The notes: generated by a model not told the origin, from the sequence alone. A DNA stretch of 64,000 nt from Prochlorococcus marinus XMU1411 (GCF_017696075.1 NZ_JAAORI010000003.1:558001-622000), one strand, 5' to 3'; positions 1-9,707 are shown, numbered from the stretch's first letter. Numbers and translations are program-made.

Positions 1-1
1 A

Positions 2-3000
2 TCAGTTGATAAACCAAGGTTTGTAGCAGGTTCAATTGGGCCAACAACTAAATTACCCACCTTAGGACATATAGGTTTTGATGAATTAAAGCAATCATAT
101 AAAGAACAAATTTATGGTCTTATAGATGGAGGAGTTGATCTTCTTTTGATTGAAACTTGTCAGGATGTTTTACAAATTAAATCTGCCTTATTAGCATCAA
201 AAGAAATTCTTGAAAGTAAAAATATTGATATACCTTTAATGGTATCTATAACAATGGAAACAACAGGTACTATGCTTGTTGGATCTGATATTGCATCTGC
301 ATTAACAATATTAGAGCCATTTAATATAGATATCCTTGGACTTAATTGTGCAACTGGTCCAGAGCAAATGAAGGAACATATTCAATATTTGTCTGAAAAT
401 TCTCCCTTCGCTATAAGCTGTATTCCAAATGCAGGTCTTCCTGAAAATATTGGTGGTGTTGCTCACTATAGATTAAAGCCAATAGAATTAAAGATGCAGT
501 TAATGAATTTTATATATGACTTTAATGTTCAATTAATAGGTGGATGTTGTGGGACAACACCTGAACATATAAAATACCTGTCTTCAATAATCGATGAAAT
601 AATTGATAATAAAAGGTCTAACAACAATGGTAAGAAAAATTCAAGCGGTTTTATTCCATCTGCCTCATCAATATATAACTCTGTGCCATACAAGCAAGAC
701 AATTCAATTTTAATAGTAGGAGAAAGATTAAATGCAAGTGGATCGAAAAAAGTAAGGGAGTTATTAAATAACGACGATTGGGACGGCTTAGTTGCAATTG
801 CCAAGCAACAACAAAAAGAAAATGCTCACGTTCTTGATGTAAATGTCGATTATGTAGGAAGAGATGGAGTGAAAGATATGAATGAAATAACTTCAAGACT
901 AGTTACAAATATAAATTTACCATTAATGATTGACTCTACAGATGCTGACAAAATGGAAAGTGGATTAAAGTCAGCTGGTGGTAAATGTATTATAAATTCA
1001 ACCAATTACGAAGATGGCAATGAAAGGTTTGATCAAGTTCTAAATTTAGCGTTAGGGTATGGTTCAGGTCTTGTTATCGGAACAATTGATGAAGATGGAA
1101 TGGCAAGGAATTCAGAAAAAAAATATAAGATTGTCAAACGAGCGATTGATAGAACAAGAGAATGTGGTTTGTCAGATTATGAGCTATTTTTTGATCCATT
1201 AGCTCTGCCAATATCCACAGGGATAGAAGAAGATAGATTAAACGCTAAAGAAACTATTAATGCTATATTAAAAATTCGTGAAAATTACCCAGATATTCAT
1301 ATCATACTTGGGATATCAAACATTAGTTTTGGTCTTTCACCATTATCAAGAATTAATCTAAATTCAATATTTTTAGATGAATGCATTAAAGCAGGATTAG
1401 ATTCTGCTATCATCGCACCAAATAAAATTTTGCCATTATCAAAAATTTCTCAAGAAACTAAAAAGCTTTGCTTAGATTTGATTTATGATAAAAGAGAATT
1501 TGAAGATGATATTTGTATTTATGATCCATTAGTAGAATTAACAAAGGCTTTTCAAGATTTATCTATTCAAGATTTCAAAAAAGCATCTTCAGAAAATAAA
1601 AACCTAACTCTTGAAGAAAGTCTGAAAAATCATATTATCGATGGAGAAAAAATAGGATTAGAAGATCAATTAAATAAAGCGTTAAAAAAATATAAACCTC
1701 TTGAAATAATTAATACCTTTTTACTAGATGGGATGAAAGTTGTAGGAGATTTATTTGGCTCAGGTCAAATGCAATTGCCATTTGTACTCCAATCCGCTGA
1801 AACAATGAAATTTGCTGTTTCAATTTTAGAACCATATATGGAAACTGTAGATGAAAACATATCAAATGGAAAACTCTTAATTGCAACTGTAAAAGGCGAT
1901 GTACATGATATTGGAAAAAATTTGGTAGATATAATACTTACAAATAATGGTTATGACGTAATAAATCTAGGAATAAAGCAAGATGTTTCAGCAATTATAG
2001 ATGCACAAAAAAAGCACAATGCAGATTGCATCGCTATGAGCGGATTACTTGTTAAATCAACTGCTTTTATGAAAGATAATTTAGAGGCTTTTAACAATGA
2101 AAATATAAGTGTACCAGTAATATTAGGAGGCGCAGCCTTAACCCCAAAATTTGTAAATGAGGACTGCAGCAAAATATATAAAGGGAAAATATTGTACGGA
2201 AAAGATGCGTTCACTGATCTTAAATTCATGAATGAATATATGGATAATAAGAAAAAGGGTAATTGGTCAAATACAGAGGGTTTCATTAACAACGAGGGTA
2301 TAAATATTAATTTAGCCTCATCAAAATCCAACTCTCAAGCTGTTAAAAAATCAATATCCATACATACCGAGACTTCCAAATTAAATTTAAAAGAAAATTT
2401 TATAAGATCTAAATTTATAAATGAAGAAGATCCAATTCAAGCCCCTTTCTTGGGAACGAAAGTCTTGAACGATGTTGATATAGATTTAAATAAGTTAATA
2501 TTTTATTTAGATACAAAAGCTCTATTTAGCGGGCAATGGCAAATAAAAAAAGGAAAAAACCAAAGCGTAGATGAATACAATAACTATTTGAATTCATATG
2601 CTAAACCATTGTTAGATAAATGGTTAGAGGTAATTATAGAAAAAAAACTTATCTCACCCAAAGTAGTTTATGGATATTTCAGATGCGGGAGAAAAGATAA
2701 TAGTATTTTCTTATTTGATGAGAAATCATTAAATAAAATTTCCCAATTTAATTTTCCACGACAAAAATCTGGGAATAATTTATGCATAGCTGATTTTTAT
2801 TGTGATTTGAAAAATGATAAACCGATAGATATATTTCCTATGCAGGCAGTAACCATGGGCGATATTGCTAGTGAATATTCTCAAAAATTATTTAAAGAAG
2901 ATAAATATAGCGATTATTTGTTATTCCATGGACTTACAGTGCAATTAGCAGAAGCTCTAGCTGAGTATGTCCATGCATTAATTCGTATTGAATGTGGTTT

Positions 3001-3235
3001 TAGGTCTGAAGAACCAGACAAAAATAGAGAAATACTAGCTCAAAAATATAGAGGAGCTAGATATTCTTTTGGTTATCCTGCCTGTCCAAAAGTATCTGAT
3101 TCAAACATACAATTATCATTGTTGGATGCAAAAAGAATAAACTTGACCATGGATGAATCTGAACAACTTCATCCAGAACAAAGTACTACAGCTATCATTT
3201 CACTACATTCAAAAGCTAAATATTTCAGCGCTTAA
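2..3235 (+). CDS. metH: Methionine synthase, cobalamin-dependent (5' truncated by window)
   Basis: Transfers the methyl group of 5-methyltetrahydrofolate to homocysteine through cobalamin in the cytosol. The frame is open from base 2, so roughly the first hundred residues lie outside the window. Visible in order: the rest of the homocysteine-binding barrel including a GGCCGT zinc-cysteine motif (about 538-555), the pterin-binding domain beginning near the GERLNASGS motif (about 720), the cobalamin-binding module with DVHDIGKN (cobalt-ligand His codon at 1904-1906) and GGAAL, and the C-terminal reactivation domain with [10 protein letters not shown]. Domain order and length match the ~1180-residue family. 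Identification is firm. Confidence 0.97.
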   Translation, partial: SVDKPRFVAGSIGPTTKLPTLGHIGFDELKQSYKEQIYGLIDGGVDLLLIETCQDVLQIKSALLASKEILESKNIDIPLMVSITMETTGTMLVGSDIASALTILEPFNIDILGLNCATGPEQMKEHIQYLSENSPFAISCIPNAGLPENIGGVAHYRLKPIELKMQLMNFIYDFNVQLIGGCCGTTPEHIKYLSSIIDEIIDNKRSNNNGKKNSSGFIPSASSIYNSVPYKQDNSILIVGERLNASGSKKVRELLNNDDWDGLVAIAKQQQKENAHVLDVNVDYVGRDGVKDMNEITSRLVTNINLPLMIDSTDADKMESGLKSAGGKCIINSTNYEDGNERFDQVLNLALGYGSGLVIGTIDEDGMARNSEKKYKIVKRAIDRTRECGLSDYELFFDPLALPISTGIEEDRLNAKETINAILKIRENYPDIHIILGISNISFGLSPLSRINLNSIFLDECIKAGLDSAIIAPNKILPLSKISQETKKLCLDLIYDKREFEDDICIYDPLVELTKAFQDLSIQDFKKASSENKNLTLEESLKNHIIDGEKIGLEDQLNKALKKYKPLEIINTFLLDGMKVVGDLFGSGQMQLPFVLQSAETMKFAVSILEPYMETVDENISNGKLLIATVKGDVHDIGKNLVDIILTNNGYDVINLGIKQDVSAIIDAQKKHNADCIAMSGLLVKSTAFMKDNLEAFNNENISVPVILGGAALTPKFVNEDCSKIYKGKILYGKDAFTDLKFMNEYMDNKKKGNWSNTEGFINNEGININLASSKSNSQAVKKSISIHTETSKLNLKENFIRSKFINEEDPIQAPFLGTKVLNDVDIDLNKLIFYLDTKALFSGQWQIKKGKNQSVDEYNNYLNSYAKPLLDKWLEVIIEKKLISPKVVYGYFRCGRKDNSIFLFDEKSLNKISQFNFPRQKSGNNLCIADFYCDLKNDKPIDIFPMQAVTMGDIASEYSQKLFKEDKYSDYLLFHGLTVQLAEALAEYVHALIRIECGFRSEEPDKNREILAQKYRGARYSFGYPACPKVSDSNIQLSLLDAKRINLTMDESEQLHPEQSTTAIISLHSKAKYFSA

Positions 3236-3250
3236 ACTAAATTTTTAGTT
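3235..3250. terminator. Weak AT-rich hairpin between convergent genes
   Basis: A 7-bp inverted repeat (AACTAAA / TTTAGTT) overlaps the stop codons of metH and of the reverse-strand gene that faces it. A short T run follows on the plus strand. It could end both transcripts, but the stem is short and AT-rich. Confidence 0.3.
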
Positions 3251-3463
3251 GTTTTCTAAATATTCAATAATTTCTTCCTGTAGTTCTTCCATCGTTTCAT
3301 TGTCACCCAAATCAAGTCCCTCACCTGCGGCATCCTGTGTTAACTCAAGATAATATGAAGCACCATCACTAGATAAAAATTCTAATGCGGAAGTTTCATC
3401 ACTATCTTTAAAAGCTTCATAAAGAGCTTTAAATGCAATGTTTTCAGTAAAGTCCCAATCCAT
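3245..3463 (-). CDS. Small acidic conserved protein of unknown function
   Basis: A 72-residue, strongly acidic protein with a C-terminal run of glutamates and no membrane segment or signal peptide. I do not recognise a named family, although proteins of this composition next to metH are usual in picocyanobacteria. It converges on metH, with only 9 bases between the stops. A GGAGG element lies about 27 bases upstream of the ATG, too far to be its ribosome site. Cytosolic location is inferred from composition only. Confidence 0.75.
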   Translation of the reverse strand: MDWDFTENIAFKALYEAFKDSDETSALEFLSSDGASYYLELTQDAAGEGLDLGDNETMEELQEEIIEYLENN

Positions 3464-3562
3464 AATGAAAAAAACCTTATTAGAATTATTACCTCCTTAC
3501 CCCCCATACTCGTCAACCTTTTTTAAAGAAATGTTGGTGTTTTATTATTATTAAAAAAATCT

Positions 3563-3946
3563 ATGACCATAAATAATCAAAATCAGTTAAATGTCCTTGG
3601 AGAAAAAATTGAGATTTGTAGTTGCGCACCTATGACAGGGTGGTTCAGGGATGGATTTTGCAACTATGACAAAAATGATGGAGGGAATCATTCCATATGT
3701 TGTGTAATGGATGATAATTTCCTGAAATATAGTAAATCACAAGGTAATGATTTAATAACTCCCATGCCTATTTATTCCTTCCCAGGACTAAAGAATGGCG
3801 ATCATTGGTGTATTTGTCTTGATAGATGGAAGCAAGCATTATTAGACGGTCTTGCACCAAAAGTCATATTAGAATCAACGAATATTGTAGTCTTAGAATC
3901 AGTACCTCTGGAAAAATTGAAAGAATATCAATTTAATAAAAAGTAA
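3563..3946 (+). CDS. DUF2237 family protein
   Basis: A 127-residue soluble protein that reads as a complete DUF2237 member: N-terminal NVLGEKIEICS, a CAPMTGWFRDGFC segment, ICCVMDD, and C-terminal PGLKNGDHWCICLDRW. The conserved cysteines (residues about 18, 32, 46, 47 and 81) are all present, suggesting metal or redox chemistry. The family has no proven function. A short poly-T-rich spacer separates it from the Ap4A phosphorylase-like gene. Confidence 0.85.
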   Translation: MTINNQNQLNVLGEKIEICSCAPMTGWFRDGFCNYDKNDGGNHSICCVMDDNFLKYSKSQGNDLITPMPIYSFPGLKNGDHWCICLDRWKQALLDGLAPKVILESTNIVVLESVPLEKLKEYQFNKK

Positions 3947-3994
3947 TTACAAGTTTATTTTTTTTTTTAAAATGATAATGATAATTTTTTTTAA

Positions 3995-4825
3995 ATGAGT
4001 TTAGAAATATATTGGAAAAAAGCACTAGAACAAACTCGATTATCAATTGATGATGAATCATTATATCCTCTCAAAACTGATATTATTACAAGAGATTTAT
4101 ATGAAAAAGACGACTTCATAATTAGGAAACTCGATACTTCAAAATTTAATAAAAAAAAAATTTATGGTCCTAAGCAAAATCCATTTTGTCCTTGGGAAAA
4201 GATACTAGAAATTGATAAAATTGGTGATAATCATCAACTAATATTAAATAAGTACCCTGTACAAAAAGGTCATATTTTACTTATTACAAATGAATGGAAA
4301 CCTCAAAATGGATGGTTAGATATTAAAGATTGGAGAGCGATCCAAAAAGTTAATAAAGATACTAGTGGATTATGGTTTTTCAATAGTTCTCCAATTGCGG
4401 GAGCAAGTCAACCTCACAGGCATTTTCAACTTCTGCGTAGATCTAAAGGTGAGATATCATGCCCTAGAGAAAAGTGGTTTTTAGAGATGAACTCATATCA
4501 AGATTTAGATAGTAAGCTTAAAAAAAATATTATTGTATCCAAATTTAATTTTTTAGAAAATCCATCATGTCTTTTTGAATTTTACTTAGAATTATGCACG
4601 AAATTAGGACTTGGGGACCCTATTAGTGATAAGAAACCGAAATATCCATACAATATTTTAATAACTAATAAATGGATAGCTATTATAAAAAGAAAAAATG
4701 ATCATATTCATGGTTTCAGCATTAACGGTTTAGGATTTGCTGGATATCTATTAGTAACTGAAAATTCAAATATTAATTATTTAAAGAAATTTGGCCCTGA
4801 AAAACTTCTAGAAAGTTTTGTTTGA
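3995..4825 (+). CDS. ATP adenylyltransferase (Ap4A phosphorylase-like)
   Basis: Predicted to cleave diadenosine tetraphosphate phosphorolytically to ATP and ADP in the cytosol. The 276-residue length fits the yeast Apa1/Apa2-type family. The HIT-superfamily catalytic element is visible as SQPHRHFQ (about residues 140-147). Upstream, KNPFCPWEK and LNKYPVQKGHILLIT match the nucleotide-binding part, and the C-terminal YPYNILITNKW strand matches the second domain. Probably a single-gene unit. The family call is confident; substrate specificity is inferred from the family. Confidence 0.88.
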   Translation: MSLEIYWKKALEQTRLSIDDESLYPLKTDIITRDLYEKDDFIIRKLDTSKFNKKKIYGPKQNPFCPWEKILEIDKIGDNHQLILNKYPVQKGHILLITNEWKPQNGWLDIKDWRAIQKVNKDTSGLWFFNSSPIAGASQPHRHFQLLRRSKGEISCPREKWFLEMNSYQDLDSKLKKNIIVSKFNFLENPSCLFEFYLELCTKLGLGDPISDKKPKYPYNILITNKWIAIIKRKNDHIHGFSINGLGFAGYLLVTENSNINYLKKFGPEKLLESFV

Positions 4826-4832
4826 ATATTAG

Positions 4833-5009
4833 TTAGTTTACTTCAACTTCCTTATCCCTACTTATTTGGCTTTCTAGAACATCTATAGATGCTGTTACGG
4901 AAGCAATTTTACGTTCAAGTGAATCCTTAATATAATTGAGCATTTCTAATTTCTTATGTTGATAAAAACTCTTTTTTTCTTTAGATGACTTGAAATAACA
5001 ATTAAACAT
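4833..5009 (-). CDS. Small helical protein (58 aa), unknown function
   Basis: A 58-residue reading frame from an ATG at 5009 to a stop at 4833. It fills most of the gap between the Ap4A phosphorylase-like gene and the RHH-J gene. The sequence is basic at the N-terminus (KSSKEKKSFYQHKK), then a likely amphipathic coiled coil from residue 20 to the end (SLERKIASVTASIDVLES). No family is recognised. Coding is supported by amino-acid composition and by the way the frame occupies the gap. Confidence 0.6.
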   Translation of the reverse strand: MFNCYFKSSKEKKSFYQHKKLEMLNYIKDSLERKIASVTASIDVLESQISRDKEVEVN

Positions 5010-5152
5010 TTTTGTTTTTATTATAAAAAGATACTTAATTACCTTGTGACATAAAAATAAATTGGTTTTAATTTAAAAACAATATTCCGTATGGACTTTC
5101 AATTTTTTTTGAATAAAATTAAATAAATTCCATACTATTCAAGAAAATATTA

Positions 5153-6163
5153 TTGAATATTCCTGAAAATTCAAATACAAAAAGAATTTCAATTGATTTA
5201 CCTGAGGAACTAATTTCTAGGTTTGATCAATTACGAAAAGAGTGGGGATTTAGATCAAGAGGACCTGTGATAGAAAAGATACTTAAAGAACTTCTTCAAG
5301 AAGATGATTTACTACCTAAGAACCAACAGCAAGAAATAGACTTTAACGAGAAGAATAATAATGAAAAATTAAATATTGATGAAGATACTGCATTGGTATT
5401 AATTAAATCAGACGTAAAAATAGATGTTAATGAGATATCAATGAATAAAAAATTTACAAATAACAACCAATATAAAGAAAAAGCCAACTCAAAAATAAGC
5501 TTACCCAATTTTGTTGAAAAAAAAGTAAAGAATTTAAGAAGAAGTATTAATAGTGAAAAATTAAATGAGAATATTAATGATATTCAAATTAATACAATTA
5601 AAGAAACTGAATTAATAAAATGTCGAATTGAGTTAATTAGTCATTGGAAAACCTTATATGGATCAGTTCCTAATGATCATGTAGTAGAAGCTTCTATGGA
5701 TTGGTTTGGAAGGGATATATGGCCAAATCTTGATGGAACTGAAAATCTACCCTTTACGTGGAGTGCAGCCAATAAATTAATGTCTGAATTATGCCCATTT
5801 TGGATAAAGAAAAATCCATCCCTTGAAATTGTCTTATTAATGATTGGCGTTTTAGAAGACCCTTTTGCTACATCAGATCTAATTAATAGGATACCAACAC
5901 TTATGAGAAGGTTTGTAAGTAGATTTAAGCGAAATAACAGATCAAATTCATTTGAAACATTGGACTCAACAATGACAGTACATGGAGCACTTAAATTATT
6001 GAATTTATCAACATCCGCAGGATCAGCTCATACGTTGCGTAAAATTAGGGAGGCCTATAAATCAATAGCCTTAGAGACGCATCCAGATGCTGGTGGATCA
6101 ACAGATCAAATGAGAAAATTAAACGAAGCGTATCAATTGCTAAAAAATCTATATAGAAATTAG
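5153..6163 (+). CDS. Ribbon-helix-helix protein with C-terminal J-domain-like module
   Basis: A 336-residue protein of three parts. Residues about 9-50 (RISIDLPEELISRFDQL, then a GFRSRGPVIEKIL helix) look like a CopG/MetJ-type ribbon-helix-helix DNA-binding motif. Residues about 52-150 are a low-complexity, Lys/Asn-rich linker. Residues 155-336 hold a globular region (DWFGRDIWPNL; PFTWSAANKLM) ending in a short DnaJ-like helix with an intact HPD tripeptide at residues 310-312 (codons from 6080). The only start found is TTG at 5153. An inverted repeat GTATGGA / TCCATAC lies upstream (5089-5135). A DNA-tethered co-chaperone or a regulator are both possible; I know no characterised function. Confidence 0.8.
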   Translation: MNIPENSNTKRISIDLPEELISRFDQLRKEWGFRSRGPVIEKILKELLQEDDLLPKNQQQEIDFNEKNNNEKLNIDEDTALVLIKSDVKIDVNEISMNKKFTNNNQYKEKANSKISLPNFVEKKVKNLRRSINSEKLNENINDIQINTIKETELIKCRIELISHWKTLYGSVPNDHVVEASMDWFGRDIWPNLDGTENLPFTWSAANKLMSELCPFWIKKNPSLEIVLLMIGVLEDPFATSDLINRIPTLMRRFVSRFKRNNRSNSFETLDSTMTVHGALKLLNLSTSAGSAHTLRKIREAYKSIALETHPDAGGSTDQMRKLNEAYQLLKNLYRN

Positions 6164-6171
6164 TATACTAG

Positions 6172-6220
6172 TTCTCATATAAGACTTATTATAAGTCTAT
6201 TTAATAGTCTTATATAAGAA
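6172..6220. repeat. 49-bp dyad repeat, copy 1
   Basis: Begins 9 bases after the stop of the RHH-J gene. Contains a TCTCATATAAGA site at 6173-6184 and a perfect 12-bp palindrome TCTTATATAAGA at 6208-6219, with starts exactly 35 bp apart. The spacer contains AGTCTA and TAATAG elements, so the whole unit is an imperfect palindrome. Two further copies share the same spacing. Confidence 0.8.
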
Positions 6221-6352
6221 TAGTGTAAAGCGATAAATTACCGATCTTCATAAATCATTTATTATCCAAATTTAATGGGAGCAATCATTATGAATAAATG
6301 GAAATTAAAATTACATTTACTTCTAAAAATATATTATTTTACTGTTTAATAC

Positions 6353-6402
6353 TTCTCATGTAAGACTCATATTTAGTCTAATATATAGTCTCATAATAGA
6401 TA
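6353..6402. repeat. 49-bp dyad repeat, copy 2
   Basis: TCTCATGTAAGA at 6354-6365 and a degenerate TCTCATAATAGA at 6389-6400, again 35 bp start to start, joined by a spacer with AGTCTA and ATATAG like copy 1. This is the most diverged copy. It sits mid-way in the intergenic region. Confidence 0.75.
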
Positions 6403-6570
6403 TATAAGATAATAAAATTTATAAATTTGAATAAATCATACTAATGATTCTTATAAATGGGAAAAATTAAAAAAACAATAATCTTTCAATCAATATATTA
6501 TGTCCTTTCGATGTCCAAGAATATAATGATGGCTAAGAAGTATTGCAATGAGGGAGTTTTAAGTGTAACC

Positions 6571-6591
6571 GTACTGCCTTAAAGACAGTAC
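6571..6591. other. Hairpin at the end of the secreted-protein gene
   Basis: GTACTG (6571-6576) and CAGTAC (6586-6591) form an inverted repeat that is close to palindromic across its CTTAAAG centre. It abuts the stop codon of the reverse-strand gene at 6591-6839. Neither strand has a T tract, so a classical rho-independent terminator is not supported. Confidence 0.4.
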
Positions 6592-6839
6592 TACTTACTT
6601 TGCAGCTTCTGAATAGCAGTTTGTTTATCAATACTAGGGACATCGCTTAAACCGTTTGCATCAAACCAAGGAGCACTTGCCCAATCAAACCCTTCACCAA
6701 AAGTGTTGTCAGGTGCTGTTATGTACCAATGGCATGAAGTGTCAGGAACGTCGACAGCACATTTTGACCAATCATCTGACCACTGGGGAACTTGTACCCA
6801 CAGCACTGAAGATAGTAATAGAGATAATAAATTGATCAT
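6591..6839 (-). CDS. Small secreted protein, unknown function
   Basis: An 82-residue protein. An uncharged N-terminal segment (residues 2-15, INLLSLLLSSVLWV) looks like a signal peptide or short anchor. The mature part has two cysteines (CAVDVPDTSCHW) that could form a disulfide, and aromatic residues (WASAPWFDANG). It is predicted to act outside the cytoplasm. It lies between dyad-repeat copies 2 and 3, with copy 3 only about 46 bases upstream of its start. No named family is recognised. Confidence 0.7.
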   Translation of the reverse strand: MINLLSLLLSSVLWVQVPQWSDDWSKCAVDVPDTSCHWYITAPDNTFGEGFDWASAPWFDANGLSDVPSIDKQTAIQKLQSK

Positions 6840-6884
6840 GAACTTTATAATACAACATTAATTAGTTTTATAGGATTATTATTT

Positions 6885-6932
6885 ATCTTATATAAGAATT
6901 ATACATAGACTAGTTTATAGTCTCATATAAGA
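6885..6932. repeat. 49-bp dyad repeat, copy 3
   Basis: Perfect palindrome TCTTATATAAGA at 6886-6897 and TCTCATATAAGA at 6921-6932, again 35 bp start to start. The spacer holds a GACTA / TAGTC inverted pair. It lies in the short gap between the stop of pheT and the start of the secreted-protein gene, where an operator for the latter would sit. Confidence 0.8.
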
Positions 6933-6944
6933 TTAGTAATACAT

Positions 6945-9389
6945 TCAATTCCTCAATTTAGTATTAAAGCATGTTTCAACATTAGAAATGATATTTGAAT
7001 GTATTGATGTAATGTCCGAGTCAAGTAATGTTTTATCTTTATCTCTATAAGATAATCTAAATGTATAACTTATATGATCATCTCCAAATTTAGAATCTTC
7101 AAAAACATCAATTAAATTTACTTCCTCTAAGAGATTTTTTCCTGTTTTTCTTATCTGTGAAGTTATTTCGCTAATTAAAAATTTCTTACTAAAAACAAAA
7201 TTTATATCCCTTTCCATTTTCGGAACAATTGGATATGGCTTATATATTGGAATCCATTTATTTTTTCTTGTACTAGCTCCCAAAAGGTTAGAAACATTTA
7301 TGTTAAATAAATAAACTTTTTTTAATGACTTCTTTTCTAAAATTAGTTTGGGATGTATTTCACCAAAATAACCTGCATCTTTCCCTTCAATAACTAATTT
7401 GGCTGTTCTTCCTGGATGAAGAAAATTAATTGAATCAGTAGGTTTATCCTCAATTTTTATATTCAAAGATGATAAAGCCTCTTTTAACTTTCCTCTCGCC
7501 TGATAATAATTAAGATCGTTATCCTTTTCCGAATTTATCCATTTTCCAAATTTTTTATTACCATAAATCGCACCATTGAGAACTTCTTCTTGAATGAACT
7601 CAGTTTTCTTTTGAAAAATATTTCCAATTTCAAATATATAACAACTTGTTTGTCCAGCTTTTATATTACGGTTTACTATCTCCAAATGTTCTTTCCAGAT
7701 ATTATCTCTTAGGCAACTAGTTTCTAATAACAAAGGATTAGATATCTTTATAAGTTTTTCATTATCTTCTGGAACAAGAGAGTAGCTTAGTACCTCGTTA
7801 AAACCATTTTCTGTGAAACCATTTTTTACTTTTCTCAATGCCAACTGTTCTGATGACAATTTTCCAGGCTTAATTGGATTAGGAAGGTTTAAGTCAAATC
7901 TGTCATACCCTATTAATCTCGCAATTTCTTCAATTAAATCTATTTCTCTCATTAAATCATGTGATCTATTTGGTATTACTGCTACATCCCAGCCATATTC
8001 TTTATTCTTTAATGTACAACCTATGAGTGTTAATTTATCAACTATTTCATTATCAGATAAATTTCTTTTTTCAAATTTATCGTTAATTATTATTGGGCCA
8101 AGAATTTTATGTATTCGATTTCTTCGTAGTTTAATAAATATATCTTCATTTTTATTTAAATTCGAAGTATTGATAATTGGTGAATTAATAGAAAAATATT
8201 CTTCTAAAAGATTAATTGCCCTTGTTACGGCACTTATTGTGTTTTTTGATGAAATCCCTTTTTCATACCTACTGCTAGATTCTGTTCTTATGCCAACCGC
8301 CTTTGATGATTTTCTTATGGTAACTGGATTAAAAACGGCGCCTTCAAGGTAAATAGAAGACGTAGTATTACTTACAGAAGTCTCTAAACCTCCTATCACC
8401 CCAGCAATAGCAACAGGTTTATCGCAACAAGTAATTACTGTAATATTTTCATTTAAATCATATTTTTTACCATCTAAACAAACAAGGCTTTCGTTATCCT
8501 TAGCTTTTCGTACAGAAAAGTCTTCTGGAGAAACTTCCTTTCCTGTGAAGTTAGATAGTTTTTCTTTGTCAAACGCATGCAAGGGTTGACCTTGTTCTAA
8601 AAGAATATAGTTTGTCAAATCAACTAGAAGATTAATCGACTTTATACCTGATTTTTCTATACGGTCTTTAAGCCATTTTGGAGATAATTTATCTCCATTT
8701 ACTCCATCAATACAGCTTATTGTATATATGCAATTAGATTCTATAGCCTCTGGACAAAGTTTAATTCCCTTAAGTAAATGAATTTTGTATTTATGGTTTA
8801 ATTCTGGAAAATTTAATGTGGATTGTAAAAGGGCAGAAATTTCGCGGGCTATACCTATAACAGACATTCCGTCTGGTCTATTAGCTGTAATGGCTAAATC
8901 ATATATAAAATCATTTAATTGAAGCAAGTCAGACCCTGGAGAGCCCAATTCATATTTTAAGGCCAAATCTTCATCAATGATCTCTATCCCTTCACTAGAG
9001 TCTTCTAATCCAAGCTCCTGCAGAGAGCATATCATTCCTTCACTAATGACACCTCTAATCTCACTTCTTTTAATAGTTAAATCAACTGCATTTAATTTCG
9101 CGCCGACAGTTGCGACATAAACATAAATATTTGGTTTAATATTGCGTGCACCACAGATGATTTGTAAATTCTTTGATGTACCAATATCGACTTGGCAAAT
9201 TGAAAGTTTGTCAGATCCTTCGTGTTTTATAACAGATAATACCTTACCTAAAACAACACCATTTACATTTTCTGAACAATCTTCTAATGATTCAACCTCA
9301 AATCCACCAATAGACAATTTCTCAGAGAGATCTTCTGGAGTAGAAGTAATTTCTACTAAATTTTTCAACCAATTTTGAGAAACTTTCAT
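6945..9389 (-). CDS. pheT: Phenylalanyl-tRNA synthetase beta subunit
   Basis: Forms the alpha2-beta2 enzyme that charges tRNA-Phe. At 814 residues it is full length. Domains visible in order: the N-terminal OB-fold tRNA-binding domain (about 40-150, IICGARNIKPN), the B3/B4 editing domain with LLVDLTNYILLEQGQPLHAFD (in two parts, about 255-275), the B5 domain, the catalytic-like core with YEKGIS and LIEEIARLIGYD, and a C-terminal anticodon-binding FDX-ACB domain (about 720-814, PYPIVPKMERDINF). The alpha subunit is not in this window. It is divergent from rpmG. Confidence 0.97.
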   Translation of the reverse strand: MKVSQNWLKNLVEITSTPEDLSEKLSIGGFEVESLEDCSENVNGVVLGKVLSVIKHEGSDKLSICQVDIGTSKNLQIICGARNIKPNIYVYVATVGAKLNAVDLTIKRSEIRGVISEGMICSLQELGLEDSSEGIEIIDEDLALKYELGSPGSDLLQLNDFIYDLAITANRPDGMSVIGIAREISALLQSTLNFPELNHKYKIHLLKGIKLCPEAIESNCIYTISCIDGVNGDKLSPKWLKDRIEKSGIKSINLLVDLTNYILLEQGQPLHAFDKEKLSNFTGKEVSPEDFSVRKAKDNESLVCLDGKKYDLNENITVITCCDKPVAIAGVIGGLETSVSNTTSSIYLEGAVFNPVTIRKSSKAVGIRTESSSRYEKGISSKNTISAVTRAINLLEEYFSINSPIINTSNLNKNEDIFIKLRRNRIHKILGPIIINDKFEKRNLSDNEIVDKLTLIGCTLKNKEYGWDVAVIPNRSHDLMREIDLIEEIARLIGYDRFDLNLPNPIKPGKLSSEQLALRKVKNGFTENGFNEVLSYSLVPEDNEKLIKISNPLLLETSCLRDNIWKEHLEIVNRNIKAGQTSCYIFEIGNIFQKKTEFIQEEVLNGAIYGNKKFGKWINSEKDNDLNYYQARGKLKEALSSLNIKIEDKPTDSINFLHPGRTAKLVIEGKDAGYFGEIHPKLILEKKSLKKVYLFNINVSNLLGASTRKNKWIPIYKPYPIVPKMERDINFVFSKKFLISEITSQIRKTGKNLLEEVNLIDVFEDSKFGDDHISYTFRLSYRDKDKTLLDSDITSIHSNIISNVETCFNTKLRN

Positions 9390-9490
9390 GTATATTTTTT
9401 AATCAATGATAATAAAAGAAATGAGCATATCTTCAAAAAAGTTTGTTGAAGATGTACAATAGAAAATTATACAATAAAGTATTAATCAAA

Positions 9491-9685
9491 ATGGCCAAAA
9501 AAGGGACAAGAGTTGTAGTGACCCTGGAATGTACTGAAGCTAGGACAAGCACAGATCCTAAGAGATCAAATGGTGTCTCAAGATATACTACTGAAAAGAA
9601 TCGTAGAAATACAACTGAAAGATTAGAACTAAAAAAGTTTAATCCTCATTTAAACAGAATGACTATTCACAAAGAAATAAAGTAA
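9491..9685 (+). CDS. rpmG: 50S ribosomal protein L33
   Basis: A 64-residue L33. The ATG at 9491 gives the standard [18 protein letters not shown] start; an in-frame ATG at 9443 would add 16 atypical residues and is rejected. The C-terminal RMTIHKEIK is typical. Possible promoter elements TTGAAG and TACAAT, separated by 18 bases, lie upstream, overlapping a small TCTTCAA / TTGAAGA inverted repeat. It is co-directional with rpsR 22 bases downstream, the usual cyanobacterial pairing. Confidence 0.97.
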   Translation: MAKKGTRVVVTLECTEARTSTDPKRSNGVSRYTTEKNRRNTTERLELKKFNPHLNRMTIHKEIK

Positions 9686-9707
9686 CCACATCAAATTAAA
9701 TAAAATC

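Larger units (their letters stand above)
6164..6590. other. Intergenic region carrying two dyad repeats
   Basis: No convincing gene was found. The region holds two of the three ~49-bp dyad repeats described separately and is otherwise AT-rich. A reading frame of 18 codons starting near 6526 is too short to call. A GTACTG / CAGTAC inverted repeat closes the region. Confidence 0.6.

Noticed and set aside
1951-2331. 126-codon reverse-strand frame
   Set aside because: Entirely inside metH over its cobalamin-binding domain, which is conserved in the sense frame.
7813-8352. 179-codon open frame on the plus strand
   Set aside because: It lies wholly antisense within pheT, in the editing-domain region, and its translation has no recognisable motif. 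It is a shadow of the real gene.
9443-9490. Upstream ATG start for rpmG
   Set aside because: It would add 16 residues not found on L33; the ATG at 9491 gives the standard N-terminus.
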